64,000 nucleotides of DNA from an uncultured Eubacteriales bacterium (GCA_910584745.1 CAJUDG010000007.1:1-64000), one strand, 5' to 3'. Positions 40,851-48,144 are shown, numbered from the stretch's first letter. Notes: generated by a model not told the origin, from the sequence alone. A program made the numbers and translations.

Positions 40851-41713
40851 AGTACTCCGAAAAAAACAAGCCGCTGGTATGTATGCAGACAAACAGCACC
40901 TGTTACAAAAATACATACAAAATGCGGGTGAAGGGCGTCCTCTGGCACAGCACCGGTGCGAACAATCCCAATCTGCGCCGGTATGTCCAGCCCAGCGGGG
41001 GGGATAAAAACTACTCGGAGCTCATGGCTCTGCTGGGCAGGAATGTAAACGGCAATGACTGGAACCACATTTATATGGATGCCGGACTCAACTGCTGGAT
41101 CGGCAAGCTTGCAGACGGCTCGGTTACTACAGTCCAGACCATGCCATGGGACTACGCCCCCTGGGGGTGCTATCAGGGCTGGAATGGGAGCTGCAACGAC
41201 GGCTGGATTCAGTTCGAGATATGCGAGGATGGGCTGAGTGACCGGGCCTATTTTGAGAAGGTGTATCGGGAGTCTTGCGAGATAACAGCATATCTCTGTA
41301 AGATGTTTGGCATAGACCCACATGGGAGTATCAAGGTAGGGAGTACAGCTGTACCCACAATTCTCTGCCACAAGGACAGCTACAGGCTGGGGATGGGCTC
41401 GGACCATGCGGATGTGCTGCACTGGTTCCCGAAGTTTGGTAAGGACATGGCTGCCGCGCGAAATGACGTGGCAGCGATTTTAAAAAGAGAAAAGGAGGAC
41501 GATGACATGACAGCAGCAGAGGTTAAAGAGATCATCAGGAAGGAAAACCCCACCTACAACACCATCGACGAGGTGCCCAGCTACTGGCGGGCCGATATCA
41601 AGGAGCTGGTGGACAAGGGTATTATTGCAGGTACTGGCGGCGGCAAGCTGGGGCTGACTAAGAGCGACTGCAAGGCCGCTGTACTTGCCAAGCGCATTAG
41701 GGAGAAGCTGTGA
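40847..41713 (+). CDS. Phage endolysin: amidase_2-type with C-terminal SLH-like repeat
   Basis: 288 residues. The N-terminal amidase fold has zinc ligands in GVLWHSTGANNP, NWNHIYMD-type loops (NDWNHIYMDAG) and ILCHKDSYRLGMGSDHADVL, so it should cut the MurNAc-L-Ala bond. The last ~50 residues, YNTIDEVPSYWRADIKELVD and KGIIAGTGGGKLGLTKSDCK, form one SLH-like wall-binding repeat. It shares this layout with the amidase at 47458. Release needs the holins encoded just downstream. Confidence 0.88.
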   Translation: MKYSEKNKPLVCMQTNSTCYKNTYKMRVKGVLWHSTGANNPNLRRYVQPSGGDKNYSELMALLGRNVNGNDWNHIYMDAGLNCWIGKLADGSVTTVQTMPWDYAPWGCYQGWNGSCNDGWIQFEICEDGLSDRAYFEKVYRESCEITAYLCKMFGIDPHGSIKVGSTAVPTILCHKDSYRLGMGSDHADVLHWFPKFGKDMAAARNDVAAILKREKEDDDMTAAEVKEIIRKENPTYNTIDEVPSYWRADIKELVDKGIIAGTGGGKLGLTKSDCKAAVLAKRIREKL

Positions 41714-42036
41714 TGGCCGCGCACATGAAGGAGCGGGCGGGCAAGGTCAAGACTCGCACGGACTTCTCCAAGCAGCTCATCGCAGATATCCGCTGGCTTC
41801 TCTGGACCGTGACCCTGGGCGGGCTGCTGCTGGCGGCGTATTGCATCCACAATGGATATGTGGGCTCTTTACCGTGGCTTTCGGCGATGGTGGGCCTGCC
41901 CTGGACGGCCCACGGCGTGGTGTGTTCGTTCTACCTGAATATGGCCAAGTCCGACCACCGGGAGGGCGGCATCACCTTTGAGAGCGCGAAAGCTAATCAA
42001 TTTACGACCGATACTGATAACGACCCTGTGGGTTAG
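41713..42036 (+). CDS. Two-helix membrane protein, holin-like candidate
   Basis: 108 residues from the ATG at 41713 in a TGATG overlap with the endolysin stop. Two hydrophobic segments (WLLWTVTLGGLLLAAYCIHN, then WLSAMVGLPWTAHGVVCSFY) separate a basic N terminus from a polar C terminus. The position beside the endolysin and an LLH-type holin suggests a second holin or an antiholin. Confidence 0.55.
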   Translation: MAAHMKERAGKVKTRTDFSKQLIADIRWLLWTVTLGGLLLAAYCIHNGYVGSLPWLSAMVGLPWTAHGVVCSFYLNMAKSDHREGGITFESAKANQFTTDTDNDPVG

Positions 42037-42052
42037 AAAGGATAATGTCAAA

Positions 42053-42463
42053 ATGAGTGATTTTCTGACAACGTTATTGCAGGCCGTTCTGGTGGCCGTC
42101 GTGCCCGTGTGCGCGGCGTTCATCGGCAAGGGCATCAAGGCTCTGGCCATTTACCTGGGCCAGAGGTCCGAGAGCGACGTGGCGAAACGGCTTCTGGACG
42201 CTGTGGCCGACGCGGTGAGCACCGCTGTCACCTATACCAGCCAGACCTACGTGGATGCGCTGAAGAAGTCCGGCGAGTTCACGAAGGAGAATCAGGAGTT
42301 CGCGTTAAAGGTAGCTATCGCCAAGGCTAAAGCCCTGCTGACCGAGGACGCTATCAAATACTTAGAGGGTGCGTATGGCAGCTTGGAGCGTTACCTGGAG
42401 GGCAGGATCGAGGCGGAGGTGCGCAATCAGAAAATGGGGGTAATTACTCTCGGGAAAATTTAA
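42053..42463 (+). CDS. Phage holin, LLH family
   Basis: 136 residues from the ATG at 42053; the start at 41978 lies inside the previous gene. A single N-terminal membrane segment (TLLQAVLVAVVPVCAAFIGK) and a long charged helical tail with VAKRLLDAVADAVSTAVTYT and KSGEFTKENQEFALKVAIAK match the LL-H holin family. It would open the membrane for the endolysin. A strong terminator follows, closing the late operon. Confidence 0.82.
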   Translation: MSDFLTTLLQAVLVAVVPVCAAFIGKGIKALAIYLGQRSESDVAKRLLDAVADAVSTAVTYTSQTYVDALKKSGEFTKENQEFALKVAIAKAKALLTEDAIKYLEGAYGSLERYLEGRIEAEVRNQKMGVITLGKI

Positions 42464-42474
42464 GGATATTTGAA

Positions 42475-42516
42475 AGCCCCGGCTTCTCTCTTTTGGAGGG
42501 AGGCCGGGGCTTTTTT
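42475..42516 (+). terminator. Rho-independent terminator of the late operon
   Basis: AGCCCCGGC (42475-42483) pairs with GCCGGGGCT (42503-42511), followed by TTTTTTGTTTTT. It ends the long late operon after the holin gene. Confidence 0.88.
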
Positions 42517-42526
42517 GTTTTTACAG

Positions 42527-42988
42527 TTAGGCAAATATAGCTGATATTAACGAGATAATGAAAAGTGCAAAGAACATCATGAGCGAAACAGGCAACCCCA
42601 TAGACCTATGGAAAAAATTTTTACCTATGATCTCTAAATCCATAACCTTTTCGCGCTGGAGTTCCTGTGGGAGGATCCCTATAATTTTTTGATATGTATT
42701 GTTGATGGCTTCTAAGCGCGCTACGCCACCTATTGCAACATATAAGAAAATAAACGAAAGGCCGATGCCTATAATAGGGTATATTATAGCGGGGAGTTTT
42801 ATGGATAATTCTATGCCCAGGCCCTTTTCAAGATTCGGAAGAAGGGATACGATTAAGGTGGCATAAAAAAATTTGAAATTTTGTCTCCATAGAATGGTCT
42901 CCCTATGCTCCCATTCGGCACGATAAATGTCCAAAAGGTGCAGGATGTTTTCGATTGTGTATTTTTCGGCTGATGTTTGAAAGTTCAT
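42527..42988 (-). CDS. Minus-strand membrane protein near the prophage end
   Basis: 153 residues from the ATG at 42988 (AAGGAGGCATACT upstream); the longer frame from 43102 lacks a ribosome site. Two adjacent hydrophobic segments in the middle (about 45-90, e.g. AIIYPIIGIGLSFIFLYVAI) and one at the C terminus (GLPVSLMMFFALFIISLISA). It is clearly more A+T-rich than the late genes. Independent orientation and location after the lysis genes fit a lysogenic-conversion or superinfection-exclusion gene; no family recognised. Confidence 0.65.
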   Translation of the reverse strand: MNFQTSAEKYTIENILHLLDIYRAEWEHRETILWRQNFKFFYATLIVSLLPNLEKGLGIELSIKLPAIIYPIIGIGLSFIFLYVAIGGVARLEAINNTYQKIIGILPQELQREKVMDLEIIGKNFFHRSMGLPVSLMMFFALFIISLISAIFA

Positions 42989-43105
42989 AGTATGCCTCCT
43001 TGGTTTTTTTGATATTATATCATACATTTTACTGCCGCGTGAAACAAAATAATTTCTATTCGTTATCTTCATGCTATCTCGGAACGGCTGCCCGGCAAAC
43101 AAAAA

Positions 43106-43137
43106 CCCAGTTCCCCCATACTAAAGGGGGAACTGGG
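43106..43137 (-). terminator. Terminator of the minus-strand gene at 43157
   Basis: CCCAGTTCCCCC (43106-43117) pairs with GGGGGAACTGGG (43126-43137); on the minus strand it is followed by TTTTTGTTTG. Confidence 0.85.
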
Positions 43138-43156
43138 AGGGTTGGAGCTGTGGCTG

Positions 43157-43471
43157 TTACATGACAGTATATCCGGCCGACGTGGTGGCGTTGCAGTCGC
43201 CGGTTTGGGGATCCTTCGCCATCAGGTTCAGCTCGGAAAATGCGAACAGGCGCAGTTGGCCGGTAAGGCTGTCGGAGGGGCGCAGGGGGACGGCGAAGAA
43301 TATTTGGTTTAGGAGGATGGCGTCCTGTTCAAAGACGTCTTCGTTGCCCAGGGGGAAGCGCATAAGCTCCTCTTTGCTTTGGGGTGTGGCGGTGGGTTTC
43401 GCGTTATCGTGAAACCATGCCAGATAGCGGTCGTAGACCCAGTTGAAGTTCTTTCCATTTCGTATTGACAT
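43157..43471 (-). CDS. Protein at the prophage right end, downstream of truncated cotJC
   Basis: 104 residues, AGAAAGGAATGGGC before the ATG. Aromatic-rich start (MSIRNGKNFNWVYDRYLAWF), no membrane segment, no recognised motif. It lies 34 bases after the cotJC fragment on the same strand and ends at its own terminator, so it could be transcribed from the cotJ promoter during sporulation. Its function is unknown. Confidence 0.6.
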   Translation of the reverse strand: MSIRNGKNFNWVYDRYLAWFHDNAKPTATPQSKEELMRFPLGNEDVFEQDAILLNQIFFAVPLRPSDSLTGQLRLFAFSELNLMAKDPQTGDCNATTSAGYTVM

Positions 43472-43505
43472 AAGCCCATTCCTTTCTGCATGTATTTGGC
43501 TTATA

Positions 43506-43616
43506 TCACATTCTACACCATGGCCCGCCGTACTGGGTCATGATTATCTTTGCCAGCTTGGGGTTGGGGTTTTTGATGTGCACGGGGTGCTGTAGGCGCT
43601 TTTCATATACAAACAT
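43506..43616 (-). pseudogene. cotJC: cotJC 5' fragment, cut at the prophage junction
   Basis: The frame MFVYEKRLQHPVHIKNPNPK, then LAKIIMTQYGGP, matches the N terminus of CotJC, the manganese-catalase-like spore coat protein (MWVYEKKLQYPV...AKYLIEQYGG.DGELAAALRY). After YGGP the sequence becomes unrelated (WCRM) and stops, leaving ~31 of about 190 codons. The start overlaps the cotJB stop as in an intact cotJ operon. The missing part should lie beyond the left prophage end. Confidence 0.75.
43515..43530. other. Candidate right attachment junction (attR) in cotJC
   Basis: cotJC homology ends in this interval: plus-strand TGGCCCGCCG encodes the conserved YGG. No duplicated att core can be identified without the other end. 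A serine-recombinase type crossover at a GG dinucleotide would fit but is only inferred. Confidence 0.4.
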
Positions 43617-43876
43617 CAGTCGTTATCCTCCTTTTCCCAGGGCCAGGGGCCGTTTATCCAGTCCCAGCGGCTGGTCTCGCTGCTGAGCTCGTTTAGGGGG
43701 CCGTAGAGATCCTCGTAGTCCTTTATCTGCTGCGACAGGCGCTGGCGGTATTCCTCAAGGCGGCGGGCGGCCTCGCAGCTGCCCGGGTGGGTGTCAAGGA
43801 AAAGGTGCAGCTCCCAGCAGGCGAACTGCATGGCGCTTATCCTGCGGCGCATTGACTGTCTCGTGTTTTCATTCAC
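43616..43876 (-). CDS. cotJB: Spore coat protein CotJB
   Basis: 86 residues. CWELHLFLDTHPGSCEAARR, YRQRLSQQIKDYEDLYGPLN and the C-terminal WDWINGPWPWEKE are the hallmarks of CotJB (...LNLYLDTHP...YGPL....W.WI.GPWPWE). It is a small coat-associated protein made in the mother cell and needed with CotJA for CotJC incorporation. It overlaps cotJA by four bases and touches the cotJC start. Confidence 0.9.
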   Translation of the reverse strand: MNENTRQSMRRRISAMQFACWELHLFLDTHPGSCEAARRLEEYRQRLSQQIKDYEDLYGPLNELSSETSRWDWINGPWPWEKEDND

Positions 43877-44067
43877 CGGGGCTCGCCCCCTCTCCTGCCG
43901 TAGAAGGGCTTATCCAGCACGGGGAAAAGGGTCCCGGCGTCAAGGGCGCGCTCGGCGCTGTGCAGGGTGCTGCTCCACTGCTGGTAGGGCACATATGCCA
44001 TGGCGGGCACTGGATCTGCCGGCAGCGGGGTGGGGTCCGGGGTGCAGCGGTCGAATTTATCTGCCAT
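43873..44067 (-). CDS. cotJA: Spore coat-associated protein CotJA
   Basis: 64 residues from the ATG at 44067, with GAGAGGAGC upstream. PAMAYVPYQQWSSTLHSAER, then LDAGTLFPVLDKPFYGRRG, is the CotJA signature (AMAYVP.QQW....GTIFPELDKPF.GRR). It shows the host can form spores. The operon normally reads cotJA-cotJB-cotJC and is expressed by mother-cell sigma E. Confidence 0.9.
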   Translation of the reverse strand: MADKFDRCTPDPTPLPADPVPAMAYVPYQQWSSTLHSAERALDAGTLFPVLDKPFYGRRGGEPR

Positions 44068-44073
44068 AATTTT

Positions 44074-44133
44074 AGCTCCTCTCATGAAGATAGCGTGGGG
44101 ATTGTCCCCGGGACTATTTTATGCAGAGGAGCT
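44074..44133 (-). promoter_or_regulatory. Inverted repeat covering the cotJA ribosome site
   Basis: Plus-strand AGCTCCTCT (44074-44082) and AGAGGAGCT (44125-44133) are perfect complements. On the minus-strand RNA the second arm is the cotJA Shine-Dalgarno (AGAGGAGCT) and the first lies 42 bases upstream. Transcripts starting upstream could hide the ribosome site; those starting inside the loop would not. Confidence 0.5.
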
Positions 44134-44146
44134 TTTTTTGTGCCCG

Positions 44147-44866
44147 CTATACAGAGAGCTTTCCAAGGGCCCGGCCCTGGCACCAGAGGGTGTCGTAGTC
44201 GTGCAGGGGGATGGGGTCGTATTTGGGGTTAAGGGATATGAGCTCGCCTTGGCCCAGGCGCTTGATATAGCCGTCGCCGTTTAGGAAGAAGATGCCTATC
44301 TCCCCCTCGTTTACGGAGCCGTCCACCCGCTCCACAAAGACGATGTCGCCGTCCCGGTAGGCGGGCTCCATGCTGTCGCCGCTGACCCTGACGCAGAAGT
44401 GGGCCCGCTCCGGCACCAGCTCGCCGGGTATCTCAAGGCGGGTCTTATAGGCGGCATCCACCCAGGGCTCGCCGGTGCCGGCGCTTACGGCCAGGTCGTA
44501 GCAGTTGATATAGGTCATCCAGCCCCGGTCCTCCTTCTCGTAGGCCTCGGGGCGGGTCATGCGCTCATACTCCTTTTGCAGGATGGTGTCCACAAGGTCC
44601 CGGCCGTGGACGTCCAGGAGCCGGTAGCGGCGCAGCTTTTCAAGCTCCTCCGGGGTGACGGAGCCGGAGCCGCAGGTACCAAGCAGCTGGTCCGCGGAAA
44701 CGTCCAGCAGGGTTATCAGCTGCCGGAGCTTATTTATGTCCGGCTGGCGGCGGCCGGTCTCGTAGCCGCAGTAGGTGGTCTTGTCCACGCCCAGCTTTTG
44801 GGCCATGCCGGCCTGGGTCAGGCCGGAGGCGGTGCGGGCGGCTTTCAGCTGTTCGGGGAAGGTCAT
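44147..44866 (-). CDS. S24 (LexA/CI-like) repressor with XRE HTH
   Basis: 239 residues from the ATG at 44866 (AAAGGAGTGATAC upstream). The XRE helix-turn-helix lies at about 5-55 (LKAARTASGLTQAGMAQKLG, TTYCGYETGRRQPD). The C-terminal S24 peptidase has the nucleophile in VRVSGDSMEPAYRDGDIVFV and the lysine in GDGYIKRLGQGE; SAGTGEP is a candidate self-cleavage site (Ala-Gly). RecA-stimulated self-cleavage would release the divergent terminase-lysis operon during DNA damage. Confidence 0.88.
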   Translation of the reverse strand: MTFPEQLKAARTASGLTQAGMAQKLGVDKTTYCGYETGRRQPDINKLRQLITLLDVSADQLLGTCGSGSVTPEELEKLRRYRLLDVHGRDLVDTILQKEYERMTRPEAYEKEDRGWMTYINCYDLAVSAGTGEPWVDAAYKTRLEIPGELVPERAHFCVRVSGDSMEPAYRDGDIVFVERVDGSVNEGEIGIFFLNGDGYIKRLGQGELISLNPKYDPIPLHDYDTLWCQGRALGKLSV

Positions 44867-44887
44867 TTGTATCACTCCTTTGGGACT

Positions 44888-44917
44888 AGTATAGGCTATG
44901 GGTAGACGAAATGTCAA
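44888..44917 (-). promoter_or_regulatory. Promoter of the S24 repressor
   Basis: Minus-strand -35 TTGACA (44912-44917), 18-base spacer, -10 TATACT (44888-44893), about 20 bases before the ATG. An operator-like site (44903-44916) lies inside it, suggesting autoregulation. Confidence 0.6.
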
Positions 44918-44987
44918 CTAAATTCAAAAAACTCTTGACAAATTGACAGATTGCCATTATAATAATAAGTAGAGTGACAAAACGCCA
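44903..44987. promoter_or_regulatory. Operator array between repressor and terminase operon
   Basis: Four related 14-bp sites: TAGACGAAATGTCA (44903-44916), TTGACAAATTGACA (44935-44948), TTGACAGATTGCCA (44943-44956) and GTGACAAAACGCCA (44974-44987). Two overlap the -35 and spacer of the plus-strand promoter. The consensus tTGACAnAttGcCA is imperfectly dyadic, as expected for a dimeric CI-like repressor. Confidence 0.55.
44935..44963 (+). promoter_or_regulatory. Perfect-consensus promoter of the terminase-lysis cluster
   Basis: TTGACA (44935-44940), 17-base spacer, TATAAT (44958-44963), 50 bases before the ATG at 45014. Operators overlap it, so it should be silent unless the repressor is inactivated. 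Confidence 0.78.
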
Positions 44988-45013
44988 ACTAAATAATAGG
45001 GTATGAGGGGGAA

Positions 45014-45262
45014 ATGACAATGACGCAGACGGGTATCTGGGAGAGGTTCGACTTTGGCAGGATGGCCGAGGACGCCGGGCGCGAGCGGGACAGGCTGATG
45101 GGCATCATAAGGCGGCGCAGGGATCAGGGGCCCAGGGACCGGGAGAGCTTTATGGACTGGGACCAGGGGAACAGGCGGTACTACGCCATGTACCTGGAGC
45201 AGCGCAGGAACGCCATGGAATTTCAGCGCAGGGCGCGGGAGAGGGGGGCTTATGGGGCGTAA
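45014..45262 (+). CDS. Small basic protein, first gene of the terminase-lysis cluster
   Basis: 82 residues; GAGGGGGAA precedes the ATG (a second ATG at 45020 is possible). It is highly charged with many Arg (RERDRLMGIIRRRRDQGPRD, LEQRRNAMEFQRRARERG), predicted helical, possibly nucleic-acid binding. No family recognised. It overlaps the next gene by 11 bases. Confidence 0.55.
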   Translation: MTMTQTGIWERFDFGRMAEDAGRERDRLMGIIRRRRDQGPRDRESFMDWDQGNRRYYAMYLEQRRNAMEFQRRARERGAYGA

Positions 45263-45590
45263 GAAGCTGAGCGGGAAGAAGTATTCGGGGCTTTGCGAGA
45301 GCTACTTTAAGCAGTGCAGGGAGCAGGGGAGGCACCCGTCGCTGCCGGGGCTGGCGCTGGCCTTTGGGCTGGACAGCCGGGAGGAGCTAGACGAGCTGGC
45401 GGCGGGCCGCGGCAGGGCGGCCAAGGCGGCGCGCAGGGCCGTGACCCGGGTGGAGGAGGCCAACGTGCAGTCGGTGTACAGCAAGGACACGGCCCAGAGC
45501 GCCAAGTTTATTTTGCAGAGCGGCTTTGGCTATGGGGAGAAGCAGGGCCGGAAGGCCCGGGAGGACATAAAGGTGGAGATAGAGCAATGA
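45252..45590 (+). CDS. Terminase small subunit-like protein (PBSX type cluster)
   Basis: 112 residues. SYFKQCREQGRHPSLPGLAL, AFGLDSREELDELAA and a C-terminal SAKFILQSGFGYGEKQGRKA resemble small terminase subunits of Firmicutes phages (the gp3-like DNA-packaging family). ATGA overlap with the large subunit supports the pairing. It is distinct from the Nu1-like subunit at 11869. Confidence 0.7.
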   Translation: MGRKKLSGKKYSGLCESYFKQCREQGRHPSLPGLALAFGLDSREELDELAAGRGRAAKAARRAVTRVEEANVQSVYSKDTAQSAKFILQSGFGYGEKQGRKAREDIKVEIEQ

Positions 45591-46990
45591 GGGTGACGAT
45601 ACCGAAGGGGGCGTTCAATCCGGCGTACCTGCCGCTGCTTTTTGAGGAGGAGAGCCGGTATCTGGTGCTGTACGGCGGGGCGGGCAGCGGAAAGAGCGTG
45701 TTCGCCGCGCAGAGGCTGCTGATAAGGCTGATGGAGCGGCCGGGGAGGAATCTGCTGGCGGCGCGGGCTGTGGCGGCAACGCATAGGGACTCCACCTATG
45801 CCCTGTTCAAGCGGGTCATAGGGATGTGGGGGCTGGGGGAGGTCTTCAGGTGTCTGGACAGTGAGCCGCGTATCTGCTGTGTGAATGGCAACGAGATCAT
45901 CTTCAAGGGCCTGGGGGACCCGGAGAAGCTGAAATCCGTCACCTTTTCCGGCGGGGAGCTGACGGATGTGTGGATAGAGGAGGCCTCGGAGCTAAGCGAG
46001 GGGCAGTTCAACCAGCTGGACCTGCGGCTGAGGGGGAGGGGGATCAGAAAGCAGATGACCCTGACCTTTAACCCGGTGTCCGGGCAGCACTGGCTGAAAA
46101 GGCGGTTCTTCGATAGCGAGGACAAGAGGGCCAGGGTGCTGAAGACCACCTATAGGGACAATCTGTTCCTGGACGATGAGTACCGGCGGACATTGGAGGG
46201 GTATAGGGAGAGCGACCCATACTACTATCAGGTGTACTGCCTGGGGGAGTGGGGGGTGCTGGGCAGGAGCGTCTTCCATCCGGGGAAGGTGGCAGGGCGG
46301 CTGAAGGAGGCGCCGGAGCCGGTATGCAGAGGGGAGTTTGCCTTTGAGACCGGGTATGACGGGCAGGTGGGCAGGGTGCTGATACAGGAGGAGAGCATCG
46401 TGTTTGCCAGGCAGGAGGGCGGCTGCGTCAGCGTGTACAGGGCCCCGGAGCCCGGGCGGGAGTATGTGATAGGCGGGGACACCGCCGGGGAGGGGTCGGA
46501 CTATTTTGTGGCCCAGGTGCTGGACCTTGAGAGCGGGGAGCAGGTCTGCGTCCTTCGGGGGCGCATGGACGATGATGTGTTCGCCCGGCAGGCGTACTGT
46601 CTGGGGGTGTGGTATAACCGGGCGCTTATGGCGGTGGAGTGCAACTTTTCCAGCTATCCCCTGCGGGAGCTGGAGCGGCTGGGGTACCCCGAGCAGTATG
46701 TGAGAGAGGGCGGCGGGCTGGGCTTTCGCACCACGGCGGGCACAAGGCCCGTTATCATAGCGGGGCTTGTGGAGGTGGCAAGGGAGCATGTGGAGTGGAT
46801 AAACCATAGGGAGACTTTGCGGGAGATGCTGAGCTTCGTGCGGAACAGGAACGGCCGGGCCGAGGCCCAGAGCGGGGCCCATGACGACTGCGTTATGGCG
46901 CTGGGCATAGCGTATCAGGTGCGGCGGGAGCGGCTTGGGCAGGGCGGCGGGTCGGAGTGGAGCTTTGCGGTGAGCAGAGGAGGGACTTGA
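45587..46990 (+). CDS. Terminase large subunit, PBSX family
   Basis: 467 residues from the ATG at 45587; the frame extends upstream but overlaps TerS. Walker A is LVLYGGAGSGKSVFAAQRLL, Walker B WIEEASELSEGQFNQLDLRL, and the coupling motif region TLTFNPVSGQHWLKRRFF. The nuclease carries GGDTAGEGSDYFVAQVLD and AHDDCVMALGIAYQ acids, so both catalytic domains look intact. No portal, capsid or tail genes accompany it, which makes its retention surprising. Confidence 0.92.
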   Translation: MRVTIPKGAFNPAYLPLLFEEESRYLVLYGGAGSGKSVFAAQRLLIRLMERPGRNLLAARAVAATHRDSTYALFKRVIGMWGLGEVFRCLDSEPRICCVNGNEIIFKGLGDPEKLKSVTFSGGELTDVWIEEASELSEGQFNQLDLRLRGRGIRKQMTLTFNPVSGQHWLKRRFFDSEDKRARVLKTTYRDNLFLDDEYRRTLEGYRESDPYYYQVYCLGEWGVLGRSVFHPGKVAGRLKEAPEPVCRGEFAFETGYDGQVGRVLIQEESIVFARQEGGCVSVYRAPEPGREYVIGGDTAGEGSDYFVAQVLDLESGEQVCVLRGRMDDDVFARQAYCLGVWYNRALMAVECNFSSYPLRELERLGYPEQYVREGGGLGFRTTAGTRPVIIAGLVEVAREHVEWINHRETLREMLSFVRNRNGRAEAQSGAHDDCVMALGIAYQVRRERLGQGGGSEWSFAVSRGGT

Positions 46991-47014
46991 ATATTTATGA
47001 GGGGAGAGGTTGTT

Positions 47015-47461
47015 TTGAGTAATTTTTCGCAGGTAAAAAATGTAGTATTCGCGGCGCTGGCGGCGGCGGGGGCCGCGGCGGCCCAGGCCTTTGGGGGCTG
47101 GGATATGGCGCTTAGAGCGCTGCTGGCGTTTATGGCGGCGGACTATGTGACGGGACTTTTGGTGGCGGCGGTGTTCAGGCGCTCGCCCAAGACGGAGCGG
47201 GGGGCGCTGTCCAGCAGGGCGGGGTTCATCGGGCTTGTGAAGAAGTGCGACATACTGCTGCTGGTGCTGCTGGCGGTCATGCTGGACAGGGCCACGGGCA
47301 GCGGCTTTATCCGGGCGGGGGTATGCCTGTTCTTTACGGCCAACGAGGGGCTGTCGATACTTGAAAATCTGGGGCTGATGGGGGTGCCGTACCCCAGGTT
47401 CCTGCGGGATATGCTGGAGGCCCTGAGGAAAAACGGCGACGATGGGGAGGATGAGCGGTGA
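47015..47461 (+). CDS. Phage holin, toxin-secretion/lysis (holin_4) family
   Basis: 148 residues from a TTG at 47015 after GGGGAGAGG; the ATG at 46997 is the alternative. Three hydrophobic segments (NVVFAALAAAGAAAAQAFGG, ALRALLAFMAADYVTGLLVA, CDILLLVLLAVML) and the conserved SSRAGFIGLVKK loop mark the family. It would permit export of the amidase encoded by the next gene, which it overlaps by four bases. Confidence 0.85.
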   Translation: MSNFSQVKNVVFAALAAAGAAAAQAFGGWDMALRALLAFMAADYVTGLLVAAVFRRSPKTERGALSSRAGFIGLVKKCDILLLVLLAVMLDRATGSGFIRAGVCLFFTANEGLSILENLGLMGVPYPRFLRDMLEALRKNGDDGEDER

Positions 47462-48144
47462 AGATTGTGAAGAAGCTCTGCCCGGAGGAGAGGTACGGTA
47501 TCAAGTGCCCCTATGAGCGGGAGGCGGACAGGATAGTGGTGCATAATACGGCCAACGACGCGCCGGCGGTGAATGAGATAGCGTATATGATAAACCGGCC
47601 CGAGGAGGTCAGCTTTCACTTTGCGGTTGACGATAAGGAGGCAGTGCAGGGGCTGCCGCTGGATAGGAACGCCTGGGCCAGCGGGGACGGGCTGGGGGCC
47701 GGGAATATGCGGGGGATACATGTGGAGATATGCTGCTCGAAAAGCGGCGGGGAGAGGTTCCAGAGGGCCGAGGAGAATGCCGCGGAGCTTATAGCCGGGC
47801 TCTTGAGGGAGCGGGGCTGGGGGCTGGAGCGGGTGACGAAGCACCAGGATTATGACGGGAAATACTGTCCCCATAGGACCCTGGATATGGGATGGGAGCG
47901 GTTTTTGGGGATGGTAAAAGAATATCTGGAGGAGGATGGTATGGACTATCAGAGGTTCAAGGAGTTTATGGAAAGGTATAACAGGGAGATCTCGGGCCGG
48001 GCTGTATCGGGCTGGGCCGGGGAGAGCTGGGAGTGGGCGAAGGAGAGGGGGCTGCTGGACGGTTCGGCACCAAAGGCGCCGCTCACCAGGGAGCAGGCGG
48101 CGATGGTCCTGAGTAGGGTTCTATCGGGGGAGGAGAAGGCATAA
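47458..48144 (+). CDS. N-acetylmuramoyl-L-alanine amidase with SLH-like tail
   Basis: 228 residues from a GTG overlapping the holin stop. Amidase_2 features: RIVVHNTANDAPAVNEIAYM, SFHFAVDDKEAVQGLPLDRN, GIHVEICCSKSGG, VTKHQDYDGKYCPHRTLD with the zinc histidines. The last ~45 residues (AGESWEWAKERGLLDGSAPK, APLTREQAAMVLSRVL) form one SLH-like repeat. No signal peptide, so holin-dependent release is expected. Confidence 0.9.
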   Translation: MKIVKKLCPEERYGIKCPYEREADRIVVHNTANDAPAVNEIAYMINRPEEVSFHFAVDDKEAVQGLPLDRNAWASGDGLGAGNMRGIHVEICCSKSGGERFQRAEENAAELIAGLLRERGWGLERVTKHQDYDGKYCPHRTLDMGWERFLGMVKEYLEEDGMDYQRFKEFMERYNREISGRAVSGWAGESWEWAKERGLLDGSAPKAPLTREQAAMVLSRVLSGEEKA

